A DNA stretch of 64,000 nucleotides. Source: Sindora glabra (Eukaryota > Streptophyta > Magnoliopsida > Fabales > Fabaceae). The stretch covers positions 50,034,179 to 50,098,178 of the forward strand of contig CM035232.1 of assembly GCA_020226215.1 (NCBI GenBank), read 5' to 3'. The position numbers and the translations under genes are program-made. Shown in pieces: positions 23,166 through 35,923 of this stretch (its first letter is position 1; every line of letters starts with the position of its first letter). The notes under the pieces were generated by a model. The model was not told the origin of the DNA and searched no databases. It worked only from the letters and a program-made list of their open reading frames with translations.

Positions 23166-23408
23166 GGGCAAATTACATTCACTCTCCTAAAAATCTAACT
23201 TAATTACAATCACATCCTTTTTATTTTTAAAAATATTCACTAGCCCTCTTTATTTTCTTAAAATAGAGATTGCAAGTGTATGTTTAAAATAAAGAAAAAG
23301 AGAGGCGGATGTATGTCAAAGAAGTATTGTCAAGGTATATTTTTTAAGATAGAAAAGGTGTGATTGTGATTATACAAATCCTCAAAAAAGGTAAGCGCAC
23401 TTTACCCC
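23166..23408. mobile_element. 243-bp fold-back element (MULE-like MITE)
   Basis: The left end GGGCAAATTACATTCAC and the reverse complement of the right end (GGGGTAAAGTGCGCTTACC) begin inverted arms of ~90 bases sharing AATCACA-CCTTTT-TAT. A GGGGTAAA-type terminus is frequent in Mutator-like MITEs. The 9-bp target duplication was not clear. Confidence 0.55.
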
Positions 23409-23689
23409 AAAAAATTATACGTTTAAATTTTCATATATGAAAATATATTTGAAAAATAAAATTTGACTTAAAATTTAGAATATTTTTTATATAAAATTTA
23501 TCAAATTCTTATATAACAATGTATTCAATTTAAAATATAGAATTTGATAATTAATATCAAGAAAATATTATGTCAAAAATTAAATGAATAAATTTGATTT
23601 TAATGTTTAAATATTTTCTATAAGAATAAAATATTTAGTTGATGAATTAAATTAATAAATTTTTAACCTATAGATACATTTTAATAAAA

Positions 23690-24837
23690 TATTATATTAT
23701 ATTATACCTATATAACTCAATGATAATAATATGTAAATTATATTAGAGTAGATAAAAGGAGGAAAAAAAATATGTGAACTATAAAGTTCTGATAAAATCA
23801 GTTAATACATGTTTAACAGTTTAAAATATAATACTTAAAAATTTTATAAAAAGGACATTTAAAAATTTTAAATGAAATTTTTTATTTCAATTTTCAAAGA
23901 ATTTTTTTAAAAATGTGATATAAAATTAATTAAATTACTTAATAATTTCTATATTAGAGTTTTAACTTAACTAAAATGTATTATAATAAAAATAAAATAT
24001 ATGATGTTATATTAATAATATTAATGTATGAATCTGTAAACAACATAGGTGACCATTAAAAAAAAGGGAAAACCGACAATAGAATAAATAAAAAGAGGAG
24101 AAACAATGCATGAGACATAAAATAATAAGAGTTAAAACTTGAATATGTGGTAAATTAATTAAATTAAATTAAAATTTTTGCTTACTTAAATATTTTTATT
24201 ATATAAATAAATTATACTATTTTATCTTTATAATATTCAATGATATTGGTGTTTGAATTACAAATAGCACAAGGATATTGAAAAAAAACGAAAGCTATGT
24301 AATAGAATAGATAAAAGGAATGTATTGTAGTATGAGAGTTGTAAAATAATAACAAAATTTTTATTAATGTATATTCAATTTGTAGAACACTTCAATTGAT
24401 ATTATGAAAATTTAAATAAAACTTTTGAAAGTTTAATTTTTAAACATTTTTGTTAAAAGATAGAATATACAAATAATTGATTATATTAATACTTGTTATT
24501 TTAAAACATTAATTTATTTAAAAAAATTTATAATAAAAATAAAATATACCGTATTATACCTATACTATTTAGGAATATTAGAATCTAAAATGTAACAATA
24601 AGAGTATATGTGAAAAAAAAAATGTAACAAAGCAAATAGAAAGAAGAGAAGTAGTGTGCAAACTGTAAAGTAATAAGAGTTAAAAATAAAATATATAATT
24701 AAATTAAATGAAATATCTAATTTATTTAAAATATTTTACAAAAATAAGGAAACATGTTGTGTTATATGTAACTCAGTTATATATACATCGAAGCTTTAAA
24801 TAGCACAAGTAAATACATACATACATACATACATACA

Positions 24838-24903
<66 letters not shown>

Positions 24904-25330
24904 AAAGACCATACAATAGAGTGGATAAAAGGAAGAGAATTAGTGTGTGAATTGTAAAGCCTGGTAAAATTTTAATTGATATTAAGAAATAATTGATAAA
25001 ATTTGAATAAATAAGTTTAACCTTCGTTTTTCAAATATTTTTATCAAAAATAGGATACATAATTAATTGATTAATTAATAGTTTATTTATATAATAATAT
25101 CTTAACTTATTTAAAATATTTTATAGAAAAAATAAAATATATTATGTTATAATTATATTAAATTACTTAATGATATTTACATCTTAGCTATGAGCAGTAT
25201 AAGTGTGGATATAAAACAAAGAAAAATATGTAATAGGGCAAATAAAAGAAGAGAAATAATGTATGACTATAAAGTAATAGGACTTAAAAAATAGAATATA
25301 CTTTAAATTAATTCTAGTCAATAAATTATT
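23690..25330 (+). repeat. Degenerate AT-rich tandem array, about 220-330 bp unit, at least 6 units
   Basis: A conserved anchor of the type GA(A/T)AA--AAAAG-AGAGAAA-TA-TGTATGA-TATAAAGTAATA-GA recurs near 23753, 24085, 24306, 24633, 24919 and 25228. Each is followed by AT-rich sequence with AATAAAATATA--TGTTAT and TATTA-AATCT--AA-A-CA segments. The units are strongly diverged. One unit carries a long ATAC/TA microsatellite insertion. Confidence 0.7.
24813..24903 (+). repeat. (CATA)n followed by (TA)n microsatellite
   Basis: Uninterrupted CATA units to about 24866, then TA units with a single C interruption. Confidence 0.95.
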
Positions 25331-25340
25331 TAATTATTTA

Positions 25341-25560
25341 AAGGCGGATTCTACCATGCATATGCCTAAAACCCATGCACAGGTGCAATAGGTGAGCTGT
25401 CATAAGGAGGCGTGTGAGATGCTTATCCGGAAGATGTGAGCCACTGATTTGCAAATGGTTGGAATTAAAAATGGAGAAATTAGAGAAGTGGCTCTCAGGA
25501 ATATTGCAGTCTGTGTCCCTTCAGAATTCTTAATTTCCCTAATCATGACCAATTCGTAAA
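25341..25560. other. GC-richer island of unknown origin
   Basis: It stands out from the flanking AT-rich array and desert. GAGCCACT at about 25437 and AGTGGCTC at about 25480-25487 form a short inverted pair. No reading frame of note and no family recognised. Confidence 0.4.
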
Positions 25561-27530
25561 CAGTGACTTTTTTAATAATTTTTTAGTGTTTAATATTTTT
25601 ATCATGTACTTTGTTGCAATAATAATTATTTATATTAAATTCAAAATTATCTTAACTTAATGTATTAAATGATTATTATAAAAATAATTACTATAGATTG
25701 AAAATTATATATAATTGAGATTTTTTATTCAATTGAGTTAAAATTATAATACAATTTAAAATAGATGGAACAAATAATATTGGCAATTGGACTATCACAA
25801 GTCATTGGCAACTGGACATTTCAAAATCCTACCTTTCAGGTACCATATAATTTTCTAAAAATAAATTATAAATTGATATATTAAGAGTAATTTAGACTTT
25901 ATTTAATAATTAATTAATTATATTAATGATTAGTTAATTAAATTAATTGTATTAATTATTTAACTAACTAATAACATTTGTCATTAATACAAAGATATTT
26001 AGTAAAATCAACAGTTTATTATGAGTTATTTATATATAAAATGACATATAAGAATGTGTTTATATTTTGTGATTAATTTGAATGTTCTTTTACTTTAATA
26101 ACATTTTTATTATACTTATTTGATTTTCATTTAAAAGATGAATAATTATAACTTTTTAGCTAAGAAATACTTGTAATATTTTAGTAGATATAGTAATTAT
26201 TAAAGTTTATTTTATAACTATTTTTAATATTAAATTTAAAATTCATATATCTATCATTAAAAATATAAATAAATTACACATTTTGATTATAAAAACATAT
26301 TTTGCCTAAGTAATATAGTTATTTCCTTTTTTATATGTGTTATTTTTTAATTCAAAAAATATCATTTAATAAAAGATTAAATTTTTCAATATATTTCTAT
26401 TATTTACTATGAAATGGAACATATATTTTTTATTCAATTTGATAGAAAAGATAAAATTATATTCATATAATTTTTTTATTATGTAAATATTTTAATATAA
26501 TTTATTATAATTATGTGGCTTTAATTTTAAAAAATAAATAATCATAATTTATTATATGTATAAGGTTTTTTTAATAAATAAATAAATATAGTTTATTGTT
26601 TTCTTATTTATGAAGAATGAAAATATAAAAAAATTATAATTATGAGTAAAAATATCTTTTTCTATATTGAATGCAAGTTAGCTCTTTCAAAAAAATTATT
26701 AATTTTAACTTTTCAAAATGACTTTTTAAGGACTAATAAATTGATTAAAATAATTATTTTTCAATTATTCAAATCAATTAATTAACTTAGTCAAACAACG
26801 AAAAATACTCAAATCAATTAAAAATTGATTAAAAAGTTGTTTGTTAAATACCTTCTAAATATAATTTTTAATAAACCAAAATCATTAAACAAAAGTATTG
26901 TGATGGGACAAAAATGTCATCAAAGGCTGACACTTGACAAAAATAAAACAAAAGGTAGGGCTATAAAAAAAAATCAATTAACACTGAGAATAGAAATAAA
27001 GATAAAGATGGGGAATAGAAAATTGTATTAATTTTTTAATTAAAAAAAGGGAGGTATATACCGGTGGAGTGAGCAAACCGGCCAGGATTTGTTTGTTTGA
27101 AGTGAAAAGGAACAGAAAACTATTTAGAAGTGAAGAAAATGGAATAGAAAATATTTTTTAGCTTTTTGGATACCATATGAAAAGGGAAGAAGATGTAAGA
27201 GATGAAAATAGCCGTGGGATCCATAGGAAAATTTTCATTCCAAATATAGAATAGAAGTAAACATTAATTCAATGGGTATAAATTATATATTGACATCGTC
27301 CTAGATTGAGAGACCTTTTTATTAGTTTAGGGTGAGGTTAAGTTGTTATAGCATCAATTTTGACTCTAATCTCTAAGTTGACATTTTTCAAGTAATTCTA
27401 GATTATTGTACGATCTATTATATTATTATTATCATCATCATTATCATCATCATTCACTGTTATAAAAATATATTTAAAAGTTACTTATTATGCATTCATG
27501 AAAAGGAGTATTGATGTACATATTGGAGAA
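25561..27530. other. AT-rich intergenic DNA
   Basis: No gene recognised. A short GC-richer patch with CCGG strings occurs at about 27050-27240. ATT/ATC trinucleotide runs lie at about 27416-27457. Confidence 0.5.
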
Positions 27531-28010
27531 ATGACATTTTTAAAATATAAGAAATCTTTATACATTGTTTCTTTAAAAAAGAGATTATCTTTTCTTTCTA
27601 TTAAATTTTAAACCTCAATTCTTAAAATAACTAAAATTTAAAGTTATAAAAATAATGACATTTTTAAAAATATAAGGAAACTTTAGACATTGATTTAAAA
27701 AAAAACTGTTATGTTTTCCTTTTTGTAAAATTATAAAGTTTAATTAATAAAATAATTAATATCTAAAATCATGGGATGGTGACATTTTTAAAAGTATGAG
27801 AAAATTTTAGACTTTGATTCTTTAAAAAAATCATTGTATTTTTTTTTTTTTGCAGGACTTTAAACTTCAATTCATAAAGTTATTGACGTCTAAAATTATG
27901 AAAGTTGTGATATTTTTTAAAATATTAAGAAACCACAGTTTTTTTTTCTTGCAAGACGTTAGACTTTGATTCTTAAAATAATTGACATATAAAATAATAT
28001 AATAAGTAAT
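27531..28010 (+). repeat. ~125-bp tandem array, 4 units (CACTA-like subterminal region)
   Basis: Units start at about 27531, 27656, 27780 and 27909. Each opens TGACATTTTTAAAA-TAT-AG-AAA-TTTAGAC-TTGATTCTTT and ends with TTCATAAAAT-ATTGA-ATCTAAAAT. The same kind of units, followed by related downstream sequence, recur at 62.5-63.2 kb, suggesting the end of a transposon family. Confidence 0.65.
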
Positions 28011-28962
28011 CTTTTTACATTACAAATAAAATATATCTTATTTTTTTATTATCACTTTTATTCTCTCTCCTCCTATCTGTTTTCAAACTTAATTTTTGTC
28101 TTTGTCCAATAACTAAGGTCCACATTAATTGAAAAATATAACATGGCTCAATAATGTGACAACAATTAAAGTCTGTACCATTCAATTATAGTTTGTTTCA
28201 AGGTATTAAAAATGGAATGAATCAACTTCCATTGAACTTTGGTTATTGATGATAAGACATTGTTTTCAATTATTCTTTTAATTAATTTTGAGTTATATGC
28301 TCTATGTATTTTGTGTTTTTTATCTTTTTTTTTACCTTTACACAATAGTTGTTGGTAGTTAATTTAAAAAATATAATTCCTTATATTTTTATTTTTTATG
28401 AATTTCTTGGAATTTAGTTTTGCCATGTATTTTTTTTTTTTGGGCTAGTTTAGACCTATTAAGCAATTGTGCCAAAAAAATTAATTGAGTTATATGCTTT
28501 ATGCATTATATGTTTTTTCTTGTCTAACATCTATACAATAGTTGTTAGTAATTATCTTATTTTCTCTATTTTTTTATGAATTTTATAGGATTTAACTTTG
28601 CTATGTATGTTTTTTTACTATATTTTAACCTATTAAGTAACTATGTCAAGAAATTTGGTTCAAAGATTAAGGATTTTCTAGCTGAAGGCAGTGTATATAT
28701 GATGTTAAACATTGTAGTTGACATTATTGACAAAGGAGAAAAGTAAAGGTTAAGCCAATATTAATTCATCTTAAATTTCAAACTAAATATTTTATTACTA
28801 AATCTAAAGACATTAATATCCCTCTTAAACTAACACCCTATAAGCATATTATATGTTCATATGTCTAATGGCATACAATTGTGTATGTTTTGTATGTATA
28901 ACTTATTATATAGTTTTAATGATTTTATATGTTCTAAGTGATTTCTTCTTCTTCTTCTTCTT

Positions 28963-28993
<31 letters not shown>

Positions 28994-31039
28994 GTATTAT
29001 TTTGTTACAAATGTAACTAGCTACATCCATTTTTATAGATTTGTTGAAGACAAGATAGATAGTCGCATACCTTAAAAAAAATTTATAATACTATTAATTA
29101 TTATAAAATTGCTCTTTAATGTTGTCACATTAATGCTAATTAATATGAAAATTGATATATTGGCATTTTTGAAATTATGAGTCAATTTTTAATTAAAGCC
29201 AACATTATATTACAATATAGCAACTTTTGACATTAGTTAGTACATAACCAATATCTAATAGTCATAACAAGTTATTTTAACATCATTTATTCAAATAATC
29301 AATGTCTAAAGTTAATGGTTAGAATTTGATATAGTATAAGATGCTGGTATTAATCAATAATTAACATTGTGATTCTACTATGGACCTTTAAATTTCACTC
29401 ACTCGCCATGCTCTAACTTCATTTTTTAAGAAAATTTATGGTTTGGAATCTTGCACAAGCACCTTATTCATTCTTTGAACTCTTTATATGATAAACAAAA
29501 TAAGCATGGTGTTTTCACAAGATTCTAACCTAAAGTTATGTTTTGAAACCTCTTCGTTTCATTTCTTTGGTGAAAATTTACTCTTTAAGGTGAGTCCCAT
29601 TATAGTTCTAGTTTTCATTTGATATTTATTTCTATTTATAAATTTGTAAATATGGGTGAATTTTTCTTGCTATCATATTTGATCCTTGCTCTATTATCTT
29701 ATCATTGTCCAAAGTTTCAGAGATATGATTACTTAAAATTTTATTTGTTATCTTTTGACAAATCCTGTAAAGATTAACACGTTTAAAAAAATAAAACATA
29801 AATGATGTCATTTATTTTTGTATAACTGAGGTGGATATAACTATTTTTAATAAACCACATCAATTTTCAAATAATCAACATCAAAATGAATACAACATGT
29901 TAAATACAAAAGTAATTTTGAACACTAGATGTTAGTTGTATAAAAAATTGATATCTAAAGACATACCAAGAGTTAACTAATTTTTTTCTTCATAAGGTTA
30001 TTAGAAAATGCAAAGATTTACTATATCAATTATATTTGACAACCCACATGTAATGTTATGTTATAATTAGCTCATTAAACCACATTACATCATTTAAAAG
30101 TTTATTCAAAATAGTATAAACTTACAATGATGGTTGTTCAAATAACTAACATTTATAGGAATTTCAAGTGCTAGATTTGAATTGCCAAATCTTTAGACAA
30201 TGATTTTAGACATTGGTGATTATTAAGAATTGACATCTAATATTTTGCTTCATTTTTATAAATTTGGCTCATAGGCTTTTTTTTATATGTATTGCCTAGA
30301 TTTAGAGATAGGATCCCTCACACCCTTGCCTCTTTGAGACTAGAGCCTTTTATTGCAGTTAAGCATAGGAAATATGAACTAACTTTTTAATTTTTCTTAT
30401 TATTACAATGAAAAGAAATATTAATGAACTAGGCTCTCTTGTGCTTTATTATGGCAGAAAACTCCTTTCTTGATTTTCACTTTTTCAAAGAGGCTACCAA
30501 AGACTCGAGTTCACCTTAAGAATTGTAAGATCTTTAATTTAAATGTATAAAAAGCTTGTTGAATTCAAACCATCTCCGTTGCACTTTTTTCCTATATAGA
30601 TTTATTAGAAATTAGAGAAATGCCAATTGAAAAATCATAAATGTTGACCAACCAAGTTGTTTTTAACCTTTTAAAATGTCTCATGTCTTTTCTTTAGTAA
30701 GCTTTGTAGGAATTTTGGCAAGCTAATATTAGAAATGCATGTCAATACTTACTTCAATAAAAACTTTTGGAAATTGATATTAGAAATGCATTAGAGATCA
30801 TAAGGCAATGAAAGTTACCAATTTATAGACTTTGAAGTACAATTAAGCACAGGACATACAAGTTAACTATTCATTTTTTTTCAACTATTATAATGGAAAA
30901 AGAAATTAAAAAATTAGGTATAACTATCCTATGCTTAATTGTATTGTACATTACATAAATTTTCAAATGATCAAAGATGACATATAAAACTACACTAAAG
31001 ATAAAAGTATACATATGTAATAAAAAATTTTATATAGGT
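28011..31039. other. Interior of probable CACTA-like element, no coding frame
   Basis: Repeated phrases such as AACATTA, ACATC-AA and GACATTAGTTAG around 29100-29350 and 29770-30250 resemble decayed subterminal or internal repeats. A 115-bp hairpin-prone segment at 30837-30952 (GTACAATTAAGCACAGG against CCTATGCTTAATTGT) has a relative at about 30355-30450. No transposase domain was seen. Confidence 0.45.
28943..28992 (+). repeat. (TTC)n microsatellite
   Basis: About 16-17 perfect TTC units. Confidence 0.97.
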
Positions 31040-32340
31040 TGTTAAAGTAAAATATTGATGAAGCAAAATTCTATGCAGCTTTATTTTACAATTGATGTGA
31101 AAAAAGTAAATCTATCATTTGGCTTTATAACACTAGTTTTATTTTATAACTAATATGGAATACTTAAATGATATCATTTTTCTCGCCTTAAAACTTGTGA
31201 AAATGAAGGCAAGAGTTAAAATACAAAGGAAGCTTATGCCAACACTAAATTGTATATATATTGTAGACTGAAAGCATCTTCCTCACAAAATTCATAATAG
31301 TACCCTACAAAAAGATCAAGTAGATGATATTCTTTTATAAGCAGAAAGTTTACTACAATTTCTTTACATAAAAGATCACCTTAGTTTAAGTTTAATCATT
31401 TATTCGGTCTAGCTAGCATTTTCTTCTTAACATTAAAGTCCGTAATGCATACTATGTTAATTTATTTGGATTCTATGTTTCTTATTTTATTATTTAGAGT
31501 CCTGGGTGATGTGAGTTTCTAAAAGAAAATGCAACAAATTTTTGCTTACAAAAGTAAAGTAATGGATTTTTCTATATAAAGTACCAAGATAACATAAGCA
31601 ATTCAAATAACATATGATACCACAAAAATATAATGGCATAAGCAAAGTAATAAATTTTTGTCCAATAAAAGTATATTGTATTAATATTTCACCAACAATA
31701 TTGATTATGACATCCTTGTGCTCTTTTTTCACCGTGATAGGATTCACAAATATTTTTATCAATGAATATATTATTAATGGAAGATAATATAAGTTCTTTC
31801 TCAGCATTTAGATGAAATATTTCTAGTTTTTGAAACATCTACATATTATAAGTCTTCTAATATTTTGACTTAAATAAATGTATGAAATTGTTATTGTTGA
31901 ATGTTTATTGTATTTAATATATTATTTTTTACCATAGAGATATTGAAATAAGGCTTGAATACTACTATTATTGGTTGTATAGTAATATTAGTTGCTAGAT
32001 TTTATAATGGATACTATCCTAGAGGTAACAAGGTTTGAGAGAATTCTAAAGGAAAAAATGTAAATAACATTAGTTATTTTATAAAATCATTATCGTATAA
32101 GTAATTAAACATTAGTCATTTAAAAAAGCTGATGTCTTATTGAAAATTTAAGATATGAAAAAAATTGATTATCAATAGCAGTTTACAAACCGATATCTAA
32201 TATAAACAACAATATTGGTTATTAAAAAAATGATTTCATATTTCAATTATTAAATAATATCTGAGAACTAAATATTTCAATTTTATTGTAAAGAAATGAT
32301 GTTGTTATAAATATTTAATATTGATTTAAGAATTAATGTT
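31040..32340 (-). repeat. Dispersed repeat, inverted relative to 56.88-58.20 kb
   Basis: The reverse complement of this stretch aligns collinearly with 56880-58200. Matches include the AAATGCTGAGAA-GAA segment, GATAAAAATATTTGTGAATCC, AAATGATTAAACTTAAACTAA, and an AAGTTTTAAG--GA-AAA-ATG-T-TCATTTAA stretch. The 105-residue open frame on the - strand at 31490-31807 lies within it but is broken in the other copy, so it is probably not a gene. Confidence 0.7.
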
Positions 32341-34029
32341 GAATGCACTAGATATATAATGAAACTTGTATTATGTCAGATGATAACCCACAAGAAATGT
32401 ATATATAAGGAGTGAATTATGACCATCATATTTAGGATTAAAAGATTAAAATTAAAATATATAGTTGTGTGACTTTCTCTAAGTGATCATATGACCTTGA
32501 ATCATGTTTTAATTGTGGCTATCAATGTAAGATTTGATGATATCGATTCATTCCACTCATCTCTTATATAAAAACATTCTTGTCACTTGATATTCTTCCT
32601 ATGTATATATTAATTCAATGATTTAATATCTTAATTTAATTTAGTTATTTTTGAATGCTTACATAACTTGTTTGCAATTTCAAAACTTTCAACTAATGTT
32701 TAGAGTTAAAAAAATTAAGGAAAAATGCAAGTTACCTTCCTTAGTTTTAGGTGATTGAATTTTATTCATTTAACTTTTAAAATTCACCTCCTTAAATTCT
32801 ATAAAATTTGAAAATAGCATCCATATTCCACTTAATTAATTATGCTATTATCTTATAAATTATAAATTATTTTATAAAATTTATTAAATAAGAACTAATT
32901 TTCTCACATAAATTAGTGGATGAATCATCTTTTTCCACTGAAATTTCAGGATTTCAATGGCTTATACTTGGTGAAGACAACCTCATTTTTTTCCCAAGCA
33001 GATTCAATGAGTCAAACAACGCGGATTTTTTTTTAATATTTTAAGAAATGTTTTGAAAACTACCTAATTCTTGTGCCTATCACTCTCCTTACGCGCAGTT
33101 TTATCTAATTATTTTCTTAACGACTTTGTTTTTTGTACCAAGGGAAACTTTGCTACATATTTTTTTTAAAAAAAGTTTGGTGTTTTATTGAAAGATAAAA
33201 CAGAAGAAATGAGAACAAAAATGGGATGAAAATTAAACTACTTCATAAATTTTTGTCAAAAAAATTTGCTTATAAAAATAAAATAAAACATTTCGTTTAA
33301 ATTTCATAAAAAAGTATTAAGATTTTAAAGTATTTAGGCCTTTATTTACAGATGATTTTTTCCACCTTTTGGATAGATATACGGAGGATCTTGGGGAAGC
33401 TCAGAGCAAGTATACCCAAGGGATCTTATTGCTAATTTTCAGGTTCTTTAAGCTTTTGTATGGATTGATCCTTAAGGACCTAAAATGCTCTTTTTTTTTT
33501 TTCTTTTTTCTGTCTTCATGTTAAGAGATGAGTGCTTCAAAACCAAGGAGGAAATTGATGGATGGAGAAGGTTACAAATTAAGTTACCTAAGACAAGTTA
33601 GGACTGTTTGAATTTGTGGAAAATCCCTTGTATTTTTCGAGATTTTCTATGTTTATATCACAATGAGTATAATTAAAATGTTTTGAGTGTGATGTATCTA
33701 GGATATGTTTGGGAGTTATAAAAGGTGGAAAGGGAGGTGGTTCAACGGTTAAAATGTATTTGAATGTTTGAAAATTCCTCTAAACACCCTCAAATTTAGA
33801 AAAATATAAAATAGTAACTAATGGACGATATTTGAAGGCTTTAAAAGCTTAATATTAAAGCTAAATTTCATTCCCCCTTAATTAAAAAAGCATGAATTCA
33901 TCTTCGAAAATGGATTCGAGTGGCATCATAATCTAAAATGACAGCCTACAATTTTAGCTCAATGTTGACTATGAATTTCTTCTCCTTTAACCGATTTATT
34001 TGTTTCCACTAATATCAATATTTTTGTTG
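32341..34029. other. AT-rich intergenic DNA
   Basis: No gene recognised. Slightly GC-richer patches at about 33060-33130 and 33370-33480 match nothing I know. Confidence 0.5.
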
Positions 34030-34600
34030 TTTTTTATTTAAAAGACTAACGCAGATTTTTAGAAAAAAGCCAGGGAATGTAATTTTAGAAAAATAAAAAA
34101 AATTCTACATGAGAAAAAAATGTAATTTTTATAATTATATTTAAGTTAATTAGTTTTAGAATATCTTCTGTCATTGTTTTTTATTGTATAATAATTATTT
34201 CCTTTAGTCTCACATTTTCCACATGTGTGAAATTACTATATTTATATAACCTAATGTTTTATTTTTATATTTTTAATATGTGATATGAAATGTACAAAAA
34301 ATCGCAAATTTATAAATTTTCATTGTTATTGATTAACTTTTATATTTTTATAATTATAGTTATATTCTATAGTTTAATAATTTTCATTATTTTTTAATTT
34401 CTCTAAAATATTTATATACTTATTTTCACATATAAATTCATTTTTATATTCAAAATTAATATACTTTTTATTTATCACTAATATCTAAAAATATATGAAA
34501 AATCAAATTTTCATTAATTATGCCACAAAGTTAGTAGAGTTTAAAAACTTAATGTTATCTTTATTTTTAAAAATCTATGTTAATTTTTTAAATAAAAAAT
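34030..34600. mobile_element. Candidate MITE with ~40-bp terminal inverted repeats
   Basis: The left end TTTTTTATTTAAAAGACTAA pairs with the reverse complement of the right end (TTTTTTATTTAAAAAATTAA), and the match continues through a CAGATTTTTAGAAA / TAGATTTTTAAAAA segment. AT-rich interior. Target duplication not defined. Confidence 0.55.
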
Positions 34601-35171
34601 GAAAGAAAATAGATATTAGTGGTTAAACGAAGAGAAATTAATTAGCTTTACTATTGTTGAATAAACTAATTGAAAATAAAATTCTCGATAAGGTATGAAT
34701 TCTATTACCAAAAGTATTTCTTCATCGGAATATTTACGAATTTTCAATAAAGCTTATATATTAGCTTAATTCTTTTTCTGATGATCTATTTAACCTCTGA
34801 TAAAAAGGATATACTCTGATTCTATTTTATCTCTTCAATAAGTTTAATAATGAGCATAACAACCCCATTATTCTGATAGAGAAAAGAACCTATGATTAGC
34901 TTTTTAGAAAATTTTCAAACTTTTACCACCAAACTATACCTGCTACAATGAGCTTTTATCTTTGCTTGTGATTTTAAATTGTTATCTCATACTTTTTCTT
35001 TGAAAATAGGACATTCCTTTTAATTTTTTATTGTTTGTACTTGTCCCGCCCCATTTTTATAAAGCGTGAGACTGATCCGTATTTGAAATAGAAACGGGAA
35101 TCGAAGCAATAGGTGATAAATCGAATTTATATTCTTTTATTAAATTTGAAATGCTTTGGAATTCAATTTTA

Positions 35172-35923
35172 GGTCCGTTTAATTTAGGGGAAAATAAAAA
35201 TTTTTAAAAATATATTTCTAAAAAATTAATTGATTTTCTATTGTTTGGTACATAAAGAAAAAATATTTTCTAATGTTTGGTGCATAAAGAAAAATTAATT
35301 CCATTTAAAGTAAATGAAAATTATTTACTTCAAAATTATTATAATTTTACGTCCTTTTTAATTTAAAAAAATATTTATTTTATAATTTTTTTATTATTCT
35401 TGGTACTCAGTAATCCAATGATGATTAGTTTTTAATAATAAAATATATATTAAATGTATTACAAAATCTTATATATAGATTTACACAGTTAGTTTAATTA
35501 ATTGTTGTAAAATATTATATAATAAAGCATCAATCATGAGGAAGAAAGGAAAAATATTTTAGTGAATATTGCATGAGAATATGCAATTGGACTTTAATAA
35601 ATAAAAATAGATTTTATAAAAATAGAAATAGAGCATCCATCATGAAAATATTTAATAAATAAAAATAAATTTTTCTTGTAATCATGATTGCATAATAAGA
35701 TGAAAAGGCAAAAAGCTTGAGCTCGGTTATAAATATATTGAGTAATAAAGAAAATAAATTTTATTTTTCAAAATGGAAAGTTGCTTTCCTAAAAAATAAT
35801 ATAACTTTTTTATTAATCAGAATTTATTTTTCTATTGATCAAAATTTTTAAATGTCTAAATAAGGGAAAGTTGAAAAATAAATTTCAAAAATTCATTTTT
35901 CCCCCAATCAAATTAACCCTTTG
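35172..35923. mobile_element. Candidate hAT-like MITE (about 750 bp)
   Basis: The left end GGTCCGTTTAATTTAGGGG plus AAAATAAAAATTTTT resembles the reverse complement of the right end (GGGTTAATTTGATTGGGGG plus AAAAATGAATTTTTG) over about 45 bases. Non-coding interior with TTTGGT-CATAAAGAAAAA repeated at about 35245 and 35276. Target duplication not confirmed. Confidence 0.5.

Noticed and set aside
31490..31807. 105-residue open frame on the - strand
   Set aside because: Part of a dispersed repeat whose other copy (57.4-57.8 kb) does not keep the frame.
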